Shown: positions 40,669 to 50,015 of the stretch, in pieces
Layout of the letters: each line of letters starts with the position of its first letter
Numbering within the stretch: position 1 is the first letter of the stretch
Assembly (NCBI GenBank): GCA_016182965.1
Contig: JACPFM010000162.1
Location: forward strand, 26,632-90,631
Source of the DNA: Deltaproteobacteria bacterium
GTDB taxonomy: Bacteria; Myxococcota_A; Polyangia; Polyangiales; JADJMO01
Reading direction: 5' to 3'
DNA length: 64,000 nucleotides
Program-made: the position numbers and the translations under genes
The notes under the pieces: generated by a model
Databases searched by the model: none
What the model was told of the DNA's origin: nothing
What the model saw: only the letters and a program-made list of their open reading frames with translations

Positions 40669-42282
40669 ATGTCCGAGCCGATTCGCTTTCCCACCGTCGA
40701 GGAGATCCCGGAGAGCGCGCGCGTCGACGGCGCGAGGTGGTCGATGCAGTGGCTGTGCGACGGCGAGATCCGCACCTTCCACGGTCCGGGCGCCGACGTG
40801 CTGTCGCCGATCTGCGTGCGACAGGCCGACGGCTCGCTCACCCGCGCCGTGATCGGTCGGACCCCGCTGCTCGATCGCGCCGCCGCCCTCGAGGCGCTCG
40901 CCGCCGCGAGGCGCGCGTGGGACGAGGGACGCGGCGAGTGGCCGACCATGCGCGTCGCGCGGCGCATCGGCGCGATGGAGCGCTTCGCCGAGCTGATGGG
41001 CAAGGCCCGCGAGGAGGTCGTGCGCCTCCTGATGTGGGAGATCGGCAAGACGCGCAAGGACGCCGAGTCGGAGTTCGACCGCACGCTGCTCTACGTGCGC
41101 GACACCGTCGAGGCGCTCAAGGAGCTCGATCGGAGCTCGGCGCGCTTCGTCATGGAGGAGGGCTTCCTCGGGCAGATCCGCCGCTCGCCGCTCGGCGTGG
41201 TGCTGTGCATGGGGCCCTTCAACTACCCGCTCAACGAGACCTACACCACGCTGATCCCGGCGCTGATCATGGGCAACGCGGTGGTGTGCAAGGTGCCCAA
41301 GTACGGCGCGCTGCTGCACGCGCCGCTCTTCGCGGCGATGCGCGAGGCGTTCCCGCCCGGGGTGGTCAACGTCATCTACGGCGACGGTCCGACCACCGTC
41401 GGGCCGATCATGGAGTCGGGCGAGGTCGACGTGCTCGCCTTCATCGGCACGAGCCGCGTGGTGAACATCCTCAAGCGCCAGCACCCGCAGCCGAACCGCC
41501 TCCGATCGATCACCGGGCTCGAGGCGAAGAACCCGGCCATCGTGCTCCCCGACGCCGATCTCGACGTCGCGGTGAAGGAGTGCGTGTCGGGCGCGCTCTC
41601 GTTCAACGGCCAGCGCTGCACCGGGATCAAGCTGATCTTCGTGCACCGCTCCATCGAGCGGGAGTTCCTCGACAGGCTCTCGGCGGCGGTCGACGCGCTG
41701 AAGGCGGGCATGCCGTGGGATCAGGGCGCGCAGCTCACCCCCCTGCCCGAGGATCGCAAGACCGAGCGCCTGGCCGCGTACGTCGAGGACGCGGTCTCGA
41801 AGGGCGCGCGCGTGGTCAACGGCGGCGGCGCCGCGCACGGCACGTTCTTCCGCCCGGCGGTCGTGCACCCCGTGAAGCAAGACATGAAGCTGTACACCGA
41901 GGAGCAGTTCGGTCCGGTCCTGCCGGTGGCGACCTTCGACGACGTCTCCGAGATCGATCACTTCATGCGGCTCTCGGAGTACGGGCAGCAGGTCGCGCTC
42001 TTCGGGCGCGATCGCAAGAAGATGGCGTTCCTCGTCGACGCGCTGGTGAACCAGGTCTCACGCATCAACCTCAACAGCCAGTGCCGCCGCGGCCCCGACA
42101 CCTTCCCGTTCACCGGCCGGAAGGACAGCGCCGAAGGGACGTTGAGCGTGAGCGACGCGCTGCGCGCGTTCTCCATCCGCACGGTGGTGGCCACCGCCTC
42201 GAACGACGAGAACAAGTCGCTGGTGAGCGACATCATCGTCGGCCGTTTGTCGAGCTTCCTCTCGACGGATTACATCTTCTGA
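40669..42282 (+). CDS. gapN: NADP-dependent non-phosphorylating glyceraldehyde-3-phosphate dehydrogenase
   Basis: A 537-residue aldehyde dehydrogenase whose motifs match ALDH11/GapN: SPLGVVLCMGPFNYPLNETYTTLIPALIMGN, NGQRCTGIKLIFVH and GPDTFPFTGRKDSAEGTLSVSDALRAFSIR. Catalytic Cys317, general base Glu285 and Asn185 are present. It would oxidise glyceraldehyde-3-phosphate to 3-phosphoglycerate making NADPH. A strong AGGAGGGG lies before ATG 40669. Its assignment as GapN rather than another aldehyde dehydrogenase rests on these motifs. A two-unit heptamer array follows the stop codon. Confidence 0.86.
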   Translation: MSEPIRFPTVEEIPESARVDGARWSMQWLCDGEIRTFHGPGADVLSPICVRQADGSLTRAVIGRTPLLDRAAALEALAAARRAWDEGRGEWPTMRVARRIGAMERFAELMGKAREEVVRLLMWEIGKTRKDAESEFDRTLLYVRDTVEALKELDRSSARFVMEEGFLGQIRRSPLGVVLCMGPFNYPLNETYTTLIPALIMGNAVVCKVPKYGALLHAPLFAAMREAFPPGVVNVIYGDGPTTVGPIMESGEVDVLAFIGTSRVVNILKRQHPQPNRLRSITGLEAKNPAIVLPDADLDVAVKECVSGALSFNGQRCTGIKLIFVHRSIEREFLDRLSAAVDALKAGMPWDQGAQLTPLPEDRKTERLAAYVEDAVSKGARVVNGGGAAHGTFFRPAVVHPVKQDMKLYTEEQFGPVLPVATFDDVSEIDHFMRLSEYGQQVALFGRDRKKMAFLVDALVNQVSRINLNSQCRRGPDTFPFTGRKDSAEGTLSVSDALRAFSIRTVVATASNDENKSLVSDIIVGRLSSFLSTDYIF

Positions 42283-42283
42283 A

Positions 42284-42297
42284 GTCGTCAGTCGTCG
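42284..42297. repeat. short GTCGTCA array (2 units)
   Basis: Two units, GTCGTCA and GTCGTCG, begin 2 nt after the gapN stop codon and read in the sense direction of that gene. It is the smallest member of the family described at 23847-24261. Confidence 0.7.
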
Positions 42298-42336
42298 GCA
42301 GCTCACCGAGCGCGGCCGTACCGCGCCCGTCGTGCC

Positions 42337-43053
42337 TCACGGGCAGTGATATTCCTCGTTGGGGATTCCCACGAAGTCCTTGCCAGAGGCGTCCTTGTAC
42401 TTCGGCAGATCGGCGCCGTCGGGCATGGCGATCCACACGCAGAAGTCGCCCGATTTGTCGAGAGTGGCGGTGAGCGGCGCGACCGCCTCTCCCTGCAGCT
42501 CGGCGCAGAGCCGCTCGTTGCCGAGGACCCGGCCCTGGTAGCTGACGTTCTTGAGGACGAGGTCGCTTGGGCCGATGCGCTGTGAGCTCCCCGGGATGGA
42601 CACGTCGCCGATCGTCATGACGAAGGTGCTGTCGCTCTCGAGCGTGACGCCGTTCGCGATCTGCGGCGCGCCCACCGTCTCGGACTTCGAGAGCTTGGTC
42701 GCGGTCTCCTTCAGCGAGTGGATGGCGAGATCGATCTTGCCGCCGTTGAAGGTCACCTCGCCGTAGAACATGAGGGACATCTCCGGCGAGCCGGCGACGA
42801 TGGTGGGCAGGCAGTTGCCGAAGTAGGTCCTCTTGCCGGCGTTGATGTCGGTGTCGCCCGCTTCGAACGGAGCGCCGTCGCTCGGGCCGGCGTCTGGCGT
42901 GACGCCGCGGATGTCCTTCGTGCTGTCGACGTAGCTCTCGTAGTCACCCGCCGGATCGACGCACGCGAACGCGGTCGCGCTGGCGGTGACACCGATGGCG
43001 ACGGCGATCAGCGCGCGACGCACGGAACTCCCCCCCGTGGGTCGTGAATGCAT
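42337..43053 (-). CDS. exported protein, unknown function
   Basis: A 238-residue exported protein, with a signal ending near ATAFAC (C31). Its body includes KRTYFGNCLPTIVAGSPEM, GVTLESDSTFVMTIGDVSI, NERLCAELQGEAV and GDFCVWIAMPDGADLPKY. The cysteines are spread out, so disulphides are likely. ATG 43051-43053 follows TGGAGAA. No family is recognised. The gene is divergent from the FadL-like porin with 79 bp between. Confidence 0.65.
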   Translation of the reverse strand: MHSRPTGGSSVRRALIAVAIGVTASATAFACVDPAGDYESYVDSTKDIRGVTPDAGPSDGAPFEAGDTDINAGKRTYFGNCLPTIVAGSPEMSLMFYGEVTFNGGKIDLAIHSLKETATKLSKSETVGAPQIANGVTLESDSTFVMTIGDVSIPGSSQRIGPSDLVLKNVSYQGRVLGNERLCAELQGEAVAPLTATLDKSGDFCVWIAMPDGADLPKYKDASGKDFVGIPNEEYHCP

Positions 43054-43132
43054 GACGTTTTCTCCAGCGGGTGTCTGTGACACGAACTGGGTCCTTGACG
43101 CAAGGTGCATGCTCATTGCATTGAGCACGTCC

Positions 43133-44545
43133 ATGAGATCGACCCAACGGGGGGGTCTGATCGCGCTCGCGGCCACTGTCGCGCTCGCCTTCACCACTTC
43201 CAAGGCGCACGCAAGCGGCTACCTCACGGCACGATTCGGCTCCGATCACGGCACGCCGGCAGCGCCGAATCCATACGCCGTCTACTACAACCCCGCGGCG
43301 CTCGGCGGGATGAAGGGCACGCAAATCGTCGGCGATTTGTCGCTCGGCATCCGCACCGTCACCTATGACCGATCGGCCGACGCTTTGACGCCGAGCAATC
43401 CGGCGTTTCAGAGCAATCGAGATTACGTCGCGGCCAATTTCGGGCGCGCCAAGCTGCTGAATGTGGTTCCGCTGCCGTTCTTCGGCGCAGCCAGCGACCT
43501 CGGAACGAAGAACCTGCGGGTCGGCTACGCCCTCTACGTCCCCTTCGGGGGGCTCGCCGAGTGGAACCGCAAGACCGCGACCGAGTACGCGCCCGGAGCG
43601 GTCGACGGTCCGCAGCGCTGGCACAACATCAGCGGCCAGATCCTCGCCATCTACAACACCGCGGCCGTTGCGTACCGATTCCCCGCCGCGCGCGTGAGCA
43701 TCGGCGCGAACTTCAGCGTCATCTATCACCGCGCCGAGACCGTTCGCGCGCGCAACATCGACGGCACCGACGACGTGCGCCTCGCCAACGGCGCGCTCAA
43801 GGAAGGGCGGAGCTACATCGACGTGTCCGGCGTCAACGTCGCGGCCGCGCTCGGCGTCTACTGGGACCCGATCGACGACCTGAAGCTCGGCCTCTCGTAC
43901 ACGAGCCAGCCGGGCTTCGGCACCACGCGGATGTCCGGCACGCTCGAGCAGCAGTTCGGCACCGACTCGACGCGTGCGTCGAAGACGAACGTCGACCTCC
44001 TGCAGGCCTACCCGGACATCATCCGGCTCGGCGCCGGCTACCGCACCACCAAGACGACCGAGGTGCGCTTCGACTTCGAGTACGTGCGGTGGTCGGTGTT
44101 CAAGCGGCAGTGCCTCGTCAGCGAGGGCAAGGACTGCAGCATCAACGCCGACGGCACCGCGCCGGCCGGCAGCAACGTAATCCTCAACGTCCCGCGCGAC
44201 TGGAAGGACGCCATCGGCGTCCGCCTCGGCGGCGCGTGGTGGCCGACGGAGGCGCTGGAGCTGTTCGGCAGCGTCTCGATGACGACGTCGGCGGTGCCCA
44301 AAGAGACGATCGACCCCTCGACGATCGACTCCACGCGCTTCTACCTCGCGCTCGGCGGCCGCTACGAGCTGTCGAGGAACCTGGCGATCGCCGGGAGCTA
44401 CAACCCGATCTACTTCGTGCCTATCGACACCAAGGGCGCGAACAAGCACGACCAGTACGCCCAGCCGTCGCGCTCCCCGAGCGCCGACGGCAAGTACTCG
44501 TCGATGATCCACCTGTTCAATGTGAACGCGACGGTGTCGTTCTAG
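43133..44545 (+). CDS. OmpP1/FadL-family outer-membrane protein
   Basis: A 470-residue outer-membrane barrel. After a signal peptide (LAFTTSKAHASG) comes GYLTARFGSDHGTPAAPNPYAVYYNPAALGGMKGTQ, the N-terminal hatch pattern of FadL/TodX proteins (NPA with substrate-binding residues). The rest shows many strands, for example YALYVPFGGLAEWN and VAAALGVYWDPIDDLKLGLSYTSQPGFGTT, ending FNVNATVSF with a terminal Phe for barrel assembly. It would import hydrophobic compounds such as long-chain fatty acids. ATG 43133 is chosen; an ATG at 43109 is possible. Confidence 0.85.
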   Translation: MRSTQRGGLIALAATVALAFTTSKAHASGYLTARFGSDHGTPAAPNPYAVYYNPAALGGMKGTQIVGDLSLGIRTVTYDRSADALTPSNPAFQSNRDYVAANFGRAKLLNVVPLPFFGAASDLGTKNLRVGYALYVPFGGLAEWNRKTATEYAPGAVDGPQRWHNISGQILAIYNTAAVAYRFPAARVSIGANFSVIYHRAETVRARNIDGTDDVRLANGALKEGRSYIDVSGVNVAAALGVYWDPIDDLKLGLSYTSQPGFGTTRMSGTLEQQFGTDSTRASKTNVDLLQAYPDIIRLGAGYRTTKTTEVRFDFEYVRWSVFKRQCLVSEGKDCSINADGTAPAGSNVILNVPRDWKDAIGVRLGGAWWPTEALELFGSVSMTTSAVPKETIDPSTIDSTRFYLALGGRYELSRNLAIAGSYNPIYFVPIDTKGANKHDQYAQPSRSPSADGKYSSMIHLFNVNATVSF

Positions 44546-44547
44546 TT

Positions 44548-44844
44548 GTCGCCGCTCGCGCGCGACGGTGATGGTGTCGCCGGCTCGCGCGCTACGGGTC
44601 GTCAGTCGTCAGTCGTCAGTCGTCAGCACGAGACGAGATGTCGCTGCTCGCGCGCGACGGTGATGGTGTCGCCGGCTCGCGCGCTGCGGGTCATCAGTCG
44701 TCAGTCGTCAGTCGTCAGTCGTCAGTCGAGACGAGATGTCGCTGCTCGCGCGCGACGGTGACGGTGTCGCCGCTCGCGCGCGACGGTGATGGTGTCGCCG
44801 GCTCGCGCGCTGCGGGTCGTCAGTCGTCAGTCGTCAGTCGTCAG
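44548..44844. repeat. composite 92-98-bp repeats with GTCGTCA arrays
   Basis: Units begin at 44548, 44640, 44738 and 44766. Each starts GTCGCYGCTCGCGCGCGACGG, and all but the short third one carry GGTGTCGCCGGCTCGCGCGC, then CGGGTCRTCA and four or five GTCGTCA heptamers; the first two end in CGAGACGAGAT. The third unit is a partial 28-bp copy. The block begins 2 nt after the stop of the FadL-like gene and reads in its sense direction. The flanking words CGGGTC and CGAGACGAGA also occur in the 23847-24034 repeats. Confidence 0.85.
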
Positions 44845-44869
44845 AGAGCGCGTATCTTTCGTCGAGACG

Positions 44870-44968
44870 GGTCGAAGGTCGAAAAGTCGAAGGTCGAACC
44901 AGGGGCGATGCCACTGGGACCCCGAGCAATCAGCTCTCGATTCGACCTTTGACCTTCGACCTTCGACC
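44870..44968. repeat. GGTCGAA heptamer palindrome
   Basis: The left arm 44870-44898 holds GGTCGAA units (with one AAGTCGAA variant) and the right arm 44941-44968 is the inverted set (TTCGACC units). The arms enclose 42 bp. This can form a long hairpin. A single GGTCGAA also occurs near 24082. Confidence 0.7.
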
Positions 44969-45075
44969 TCGCACCAGTGTCGGTCCGTTTCTTTCACAGT
45001 CTCTCATTCGTCAGCACGAGCAGAGAGACGCCCGTCGCCAGCACGAGGAGGCCGGAGCAGTCCGGGCCGTCTCGG

Positions 45076-45105
45076 CTGACGACTGACGACTGACGACTGA
45101 CGACT
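45076..45105. repeat. GTCGTCA array behind smc
   Basis: About four CTGACGA heptamers, the complement of GTCGTCA, ending 5 nt before the smc stop codon on the minus strand. It reads in the sense direction of smc, as at the other sites. Confidence 0.8.
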
Positions 45106-45109
45106 CTCT

Positions 45110-48100
45110 TCAGGCGACCGCCGACCCGTGCGACGGGCGCGCGACCTTCTTGTCGACCGTGGTGAGGTCGACGCTGGTCAGCGCGGAGATGCCCGGCTCG
45201 GGCATCGTCACGCCGTAGAGCACGTCGACCATCTGCATCGTGCGCTTGATGTGCGTGATGAGGATGAACTGCGAGCGATCGGTCATCGTGCGGATGGCCT
45301 CGTTGTAACGAGCGACGTTCGCCTCGTCGAGCGGGGCGTCGACCTCGTCGAGGATGCAGAACGGCGAGGGCCGGATCTGGAACATCGCGAAGATGAGCGA
45401 CACCGCCGTGAGCGCCTTCTCGCCGCCGCTCATCAGCTCGATGTTGCCGATCTTCTTGCCGGGCGGCTGCGCGACGATGTCGATGCCGGTCTCGAGCATG
45501 TCTTCGGGGTTGGTCATCACGAGGTGCGCGCGACCGCCGCGGAACATCTTCGGGAAGAGCAGCTGGAAGCGCTCGTTGACGGCGTCGAACGTCTCGCGGA
45601 AGAGGCGCCGCGACTCCTTGTCCATCTGCTCGATGGCCTTGGCGAGGTCGGAGAGCGCCTTGTCGAGATCGGCCTTCTGCTCGACGTAGTTGCGGTAGCG
45701 GACCTCGCCCTCTTCATACTCGCGCTTCGCGTCGAGGTTGACCGAGCCGAGGCGATCGATGAGGCCCTGCAGCTCGTGGATGCGCGTCTTGTGCTCCTCG
45801 CCCGGCAGGTCGCGCAGGTGGTAGTCGCCGACGACGCGAGGCAGCTCGAGCCCGCGGAACCGCTCGGCCACCAGCTCGAGCAGGTTGCGCATCTCGATGA
45901 CCAGCTCGCGCAGGCGCATCTCGTGGCCGACGCGCGCCTTCTCGGCCTGCTCGGCCGCGGTGCGCAGCGACTTGAGCTCGCCCTCGTGCGCCTGCATCGC
46001 CGCGCGCGCCTCTTCGTGCGCGATCTTCGCGGCGGTCAGCTCGTCTCTGCGCGCGTGCGCGTCGGTCACGGCCTGATCGAGCCTCTCGCGGTCGACGAAG
46101 AGCAGCCCCGCGAGCTCGCCCTGGCGGCGCGCGCCGTTGATCAGCTCGTCGTGCAGGCGACGCTCGCGCTCCACGAGCTCGTTGGCCGAGCGGGTGAGCC
46201 GCTCGAGCGCGCCCTGGATGCCGCGGGTCTTCTCCTTGGCACGCGCGACCTGGATCTTTCGGTCGGTGGCGATCTGGCGCCGCGCCTCGAGCTCCTCGCG
46301 GCGCGACTCGGCGTCGCGCTGGGCGTCTTCGGTGTCGCCCTCGACGACGACGAGCTCGTCGCGCGCGGAGTCGAGATCGGCGCGCGCGCTGGACTGCTCG
46401 GCGTCGGCCTCGGCGAGGCGCTCGGCCATGTCCTGCAGCTCGCCCACGAGGTTCTCGAGGCGCGCGCGCGCGCGCTGCAGCTCGGCCTCGCCGGCGCGTA
46501 GATCCTTCTCGGCGCCGACGAGGGCGATCTCGCCGCGGTGCTCCGACTGGCGCGCGGTGTCGAGCGCCGTGCCCGTCTCGCTGATCGCCGCGCGCAGCGC
46601 CTGGTGCCTGGCGACCAGGTCGCTGACCACGACGTCGAGCCGCGCGACGACCTCGGACAGCTCGCGCGTCTCGCGCTTGCTCTCGAGCATGCCGGCGGCG
46701 AGCTGCTCCCGCTGACCGGCGGCGATCCGGCCGTCGGCGTGGAACACCTCGCCATCGAGCGTGACGATCGCGTGGGGCGGCCGCTCGGAGAGCACGGCGG
46801 CCACCCGGCGCGCGGCCGCGAAATCGCGCGCGACCACGATGTCGCCGAGGATCGCCTTCACGATCTCGGCGTCGTCGGCGCGGTGGCGGACCAGGTCGGC
46901 GAAGTAGCCGAGCGCGTCGGGAGAGTCGGCGCCCGAGGCCGCCGGGACCGTGAGCTCCTCGGGGAGCGCCGGACGCGCGTCGCCGTAGTGGCGGCCGCTG
47001 CGCGGCAGGAACACGGCGCGCCCCTTCTTCTCGTCGCGCAGCCAGTGGGCGAGCTCGAGGGCCTTGTGCTCGTCGGTGACGACGAGCGTCTGCAGGTTGT
47101 CGCCGAGCGCCGCGGCCAGCGCCTGCGTCAGCTCCGGCGGCGGCTCGACGAGATCGGCGAGCATGCCGAGGACACCGGGATCGCGCTTGTGGATCACGTT
47201 GCGCACGCCGAGCCCGACGCCCTCGAGGCGCGACTGCACCTCGAGGAGCGCGTGCATGCGCGAGCGGGCGCGCTGCAGATCCTGCTTGTTCTTGTCGAGC
47301 TCGCGCTCGCTGTCGATGACGTCGCGCTTCAGCTCGGAGAGCCGGCGCTCGAGCGCCTCGCGCTCCTCCTTGCTCGACGTCTTGCCGCTGCGGAGGTCTT
47401 CGACGGTGCGCTGCAGCTCCTGGGTGCGCGCGACGAGCTCCATCTGCCGCGCCTCGAGCTCCTCGCGCTCGCCGTAGAGGCGCTCGCGGCGCTGCTCGAC
47501 GTCGCTGCGGCGGCGATCGAAGCCCTGCAGCGCGGCCTCGGCCCGCGCGATGCGCGCGCCGATCTCGCCCGTCTGCCGGCGCAGATCGGCGAGGCGGCGG
47601 TCGGCCTCCTGCGCGCGCGCGGCCGCCTCCTGGAGGCGCTCCTCCTCGATGGCGAGCGCGTCGGCCGCGCCCTCCTCCTCCTGCCGGTGGAGCTCGAGAT
47701 CGGCGGCGAAGCGCGCCTGCTCGCCCGCGAGCGCCTCGCGCTCGCTGGTGATGGAGGCGAGATCGCGCGAGGCGTCGATCTCGCGATCGCGCAGCGCCTC
47801 GAGCTGATCCTTCGCGCGCGCGATCTCGGACTCGAGGGCGCGGACCTCGTTGTCGGCGGCGAAGTGCGCCGTCTGCGCCGTCTCGTGGACACGCTCGGCC
47901 TGCAGCGCGGTGAGGCGCAGACCCTCGAGCTCCGCCTCGCGCGCGACCAGCGCGTTGCGCCGCTCGTCGCTCTCGCGGGTGGAGAGGTCGAGCGCCTCGC
48001 TCACGTACTTCTGCATCGCCACGATGCCGAGGTACTTGTGCGCCGCCTCGTGCAGCACGAGGTCGTCGAGCTCGGCGCGGTACGCGAGGTAGCGATCGGC

Positions 48101-48742
48101 CTTCTGCGCCTGACGCTTGAGCGAGGCGAGCGACTTCTCGAGCTCGGTGATGATGTCGCCGACGCGCAGCAGGTTCTGGTGCGTCAGCTCCATCTTGCGC
48201 TCGGCCTGCTTGCGCTTGGACTTGTACTTGGTGATGCCCGCCGCCTCTTCGATGAGCAGGCGGCGGTCCTCGGGCTTGCTCGAGACGATGAGGCCGACCT
48301 TGCCCTGCTCGATGATCGAGTAGGCCTTGGTGCCCGCGCCGGTGCCGAGGAACAGATCGGTGACGTCCTTGAGGCGGACCTGGGTCTTGTTGATCAGGTA
48401 CTCGCTGTCGCCGGTGCGATCGAGGCGGCGGGTGACGGCGATCTCGGGGTAGTCGCGGTACTCGATCGGGGCGAGGCCGTCGTTGTTCTCGAAGGTGAGC
48501 GTGACCTCGGAGAAGCCGCCCGGACCGCGCGTCTCGCTGCCGTTGAAGATGACGTCCTCCATCGACTTGCCGCGGAGGTGCTTGGCGCTCTGCTCGCCCA
48601 TGCACCAACGGATCGCGTCGACGATGTTGGACTTGCCGCAGCCGTTCGGGCCGACGATGCCGGTGACGTCGTGATCGAACTTGAGGATGGTGCGATCGAC
48701 GAAGGACTTGAACCCGATGATCTCGAGCTTCTTCAGCTTCAT
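45110..48742 (-). CDS. smc: chromosome segregation protein SMC
   Basis: A 1210-residue SMC ATPase that organises and segregates the chromosome. The N-terminal head has Walker A GPNGCGKSN at 31-39. The hinge is around 520-660 (GVRNVIHKRDPGVLGMLADLVE), flanked by two long coiled coils full of Glu/Arg/Ala heptads. The C-terminal head has the signature LMSGGEKALT at about 1103-1112 and Walker B FCILDEVDAPLDEAN near 1128. The length is normal. Start ATG 48740-48742. No ScpA/ScpB gene is in the window. The 3' end faces a heptamer array. Confidence 0.98.
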   Translation of the reverse strand: MKLKKLEIIGFKSFVDRTILKFDHDVTGIVGPNGCGKSNIVDAIRWCMGEQSAKHLRGKSMEDVIFNGSETRGPGGFSEVTLTFENNDGLAPIEYRDYPEIAVTRRLDRTGDSEYLINKTQVRLKDVTDLFLGTGAGTKAYSIIEQGKVGLIVSSKPEDRRLLIEEAAGITKYKSKRKQAERKMELTHQNLLRVGDIITELEKSLASLKRQAQKADRYLAYRAELDDLVLHEAAHKYLGIVAMQKYVSEALDLSTRESDERRNALVAREAELEGLRLTALQAERVHETAQTAHFAADNEVRALESEIARAKDQLEALRDREIDASRDLASITSEREALAGEQARFAADLELHRQEEEGAADALAIEEERLQEAAARAQEADRRLADLRRQTGEIGARIARAEAALQGFDRRRSDVEQRRERLYGEREELEARQMELVARTQELQRTVEDLRSGKTSSKEEREALERRLSELKRDVIDSERELDKNKQDLQRARSRMHALLEVQSRLEGVGLGVRNVIHKRDPGVLGMLADLVEPPPELTQALAAALGDNLQTLVVTDEHKALELAHWLRDEKKGRAVFLPRSGRHYGDARPALPEELTVPAASGADSPDALGYFADLVRHRADDAEIVKAILGDIVVARDFAAARRVAAVLSERPPHAIVTLDGEVFHADGRIAAGQREQLAAGMLESKRETRELSEVVARLDVVVSDLVARHQALRAAISETGTALDTARQSEHRGEIALVGAEKDLRAGEAELQRARARLENLVGELQDMAERLAEADAEQSSARADLDSARDELVVVEGDTEDAQRDAESRREELEARRQIATDRKIQVARAKEKTRGIQGALERLTRSANELVERERRLHDELINGARRQGELAGLLFVDRERLDQAVTDAHARRDELTAAKIAHEEARAAMQAHEGELKSLRTAAEQAEKARVGHEMRLRELVIEMRNLLELVAERFRGLELPRVVGDYHLRDLPGEEHKTRIHELQGLIDRLGSVNLDAKREYEEGEVRYRNYVEQKADLDKALSDLAKAIEQMDKESRRLFRETFDAVNERFQLLFPKMFRGGRAHLVMTNPEDMLETGIDIVAQPPGKKIGNIELMSGGEKALTAVSLIFAMFQIRPSPFCILDEVDAPLDEANVARYNEAIRTMTDRSQFILITHIKRTMQMVDVLYGVTMPEPGISALTSVDLTTVDKKVARPSHGSAVA

Positions 48743-48955
48743 GGGCGCGAGGCCCAGGCGGTGGTTCGGCCGCTGCTCGATCGAACCCGGGACCAGCCCG
48801 GAGACGACGCGCGGGCGGCCCCGCTGGACAGTGAACAGAGGTGTAGGCTGCCCGGCTGGGGGGTGCAAGGCGGAGGCTGAACGCCAGGTCCCGCCGCGGC
48901 ACGGCGCCGCGCCCCGAGGCATCTTGATTCCATCTTGGAGCCGCTGTTCGGCCTG

Positions 48956-49510
48956 ATGCTCTGCGTGACCATCTACCTCGGCGTCGCCGGGTGGTCGCGC
49001 GTGCGGAGCGAGTTCGCGCGCGACACGCAGTTCGAGCAGTGGTGCGCGAGCCAGCCGATCGTGCTCGCGTTCCGCTGTGGCCGGCGGAGCGGCGCGGAAG
49101 GAGGCGAGGCCGACGACGCGCGCCATCGGCTCCGGCAGCTGCTCGCGCCGCACGACGAGCTGGTGAACGTGCACGGCGGCGCGCCCTGGCAGTACTACCG
49201 CTACGACGTGGCCGTGCGCACGGTCGCCGACGACGTGGTCGCGGTGCACATCGTCGCCGCGATTCCCCAGCGCGGGCGGTGGACGGCCCGCCGCGACGCC
49301 GGCGAGCTCGTGCGCCGGCTGATGGCCATGCCCGAGGCGGCGGTCGAGGAGGTCTGGATGCACGGACAGCTGCACCCGAGTGAGGCCCGGTCCGCGTCTC
49401 GCGACCACCGCTCCTGGCTCGGGCGCCGCTCGGCCGACGGCGACCTCGAGATCACGCCGATGATCGGCCGCCGTCCCCAGTGGATCGAGGAGTGGATCGA
49501 AGCGGAGTAG
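48956..49510 (+). CDS. hypothetical protein with N-terminal membrane segment
   Basis: A 184-residue protein, MLCVTIYLGVAGWSRV, with one short hydrophobic N-terminal segment, then AFRCGRRSG, PWQYYRYDVAVRTVADDVVAVHIVAAIP and AAVEEVWMHGQLHP, ending RRPQWIEEWIEAE. I see no motif of a known family, although the middle resembles DUF1517-like sequences only loosely. A TTG at 48935 would extend it. It is divergent from smc and may belong to the same strand unit as the next gene. Confidence 0.55.
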   Translation: MLCVTIYLGVAGWSRVRSEFARDTQFEQWCASQPIVLAFRCGRRSGAEGGEADDARHRLRQLLAPHDELVNVHGGAPWQYYRYDVAVRTVADDVVAVHIVAAIPQRGRWTARRDAGELVRRLMAMPEAAVEEVWMHGQLHPSEARSASRDHRSWLGRRSADGDLEITPMIGRRPQWIEEWIEAE

Positions 49511-49555
49511 ACGCTGAGGCTTGCGCCCGAGGCGCAGAGGAAGGATTTCTTCGCG

Positions 49556-49933
49556 ATGAACGAAGCCGCCGACTCCGAGCGACGCGCCATTCTCGAGCAC
49601 TGCAACGACGACATCGTCGCGCTGCTTCGCGAGGCCGCCGCCGACGGCGTGACGATCTCCGAGGCCGTGGTGCTCGTCGCCGACTCGCGCGACGAGCTCG
49701 GGCGCAAGGTCGTCGAGGCGTGCAACGAGGTCGGCCAGCAGGTGAGCGGCGCCGACGTCTACGTCGTCGGCGTCCACGTCTCCATCGCGCGCGAGATCCT
49801 CCGCCGGGTGGCGCAGCAGCACCTCGACGATCTCGACTCCGAGCCACCGCCGGGAGCCGCGCATCTCCTTTGTTTCGCGGCAGGTGGAGTGCGCTCGACG
49901 TTCGTCGCCGAGCGCCCTATAGGGCAGGCCTGA
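49556..49933 (+). CDS. small hypothetical protein
   Basis: A 125-residue protein beginning MNEAADSERRAILEHCNDDIVALLREAAADG, with helices and a strand pattern AVVLVADSRDELGRKVVEACNEVGQQVSGADVYVVGVHVSIAREIL. The C-terminus is PGAAHLLCFAAGGVRSTFVAE. No family is recognised. A good AGGAAGGA precedes ATG 49556. It lies between the membrane-anchored hypothetical protein and nrfH. Confidence 0.6.
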   Translation: MNEAADSERRAILEHCNDDIVALLREAAADGVTISEAVVLVADSRDELGRKVVEACNEVGQQVSGADVYVVGVHVSIAREILRRVAQQHLDDLDSEPPPGAAHLLCFAAGGVRSTFVAERPIGQA

Positions 49934-50015
49934 GTCCGCCAGAGCTCGCTCGCTCGCGCCGCGACCGAGGCAGCGCTGCGGCGTCCATGACCAACCGCCG
50001 AAGCCCGACGGCAGG

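Noticed and set aside
46538..48880. Long plus-strand frame opposite smc
   Set aside because: Composition is dominated by Leu/Arg/Ala/Glu with no domain, whereas the minus strand encodes a complete SMC.
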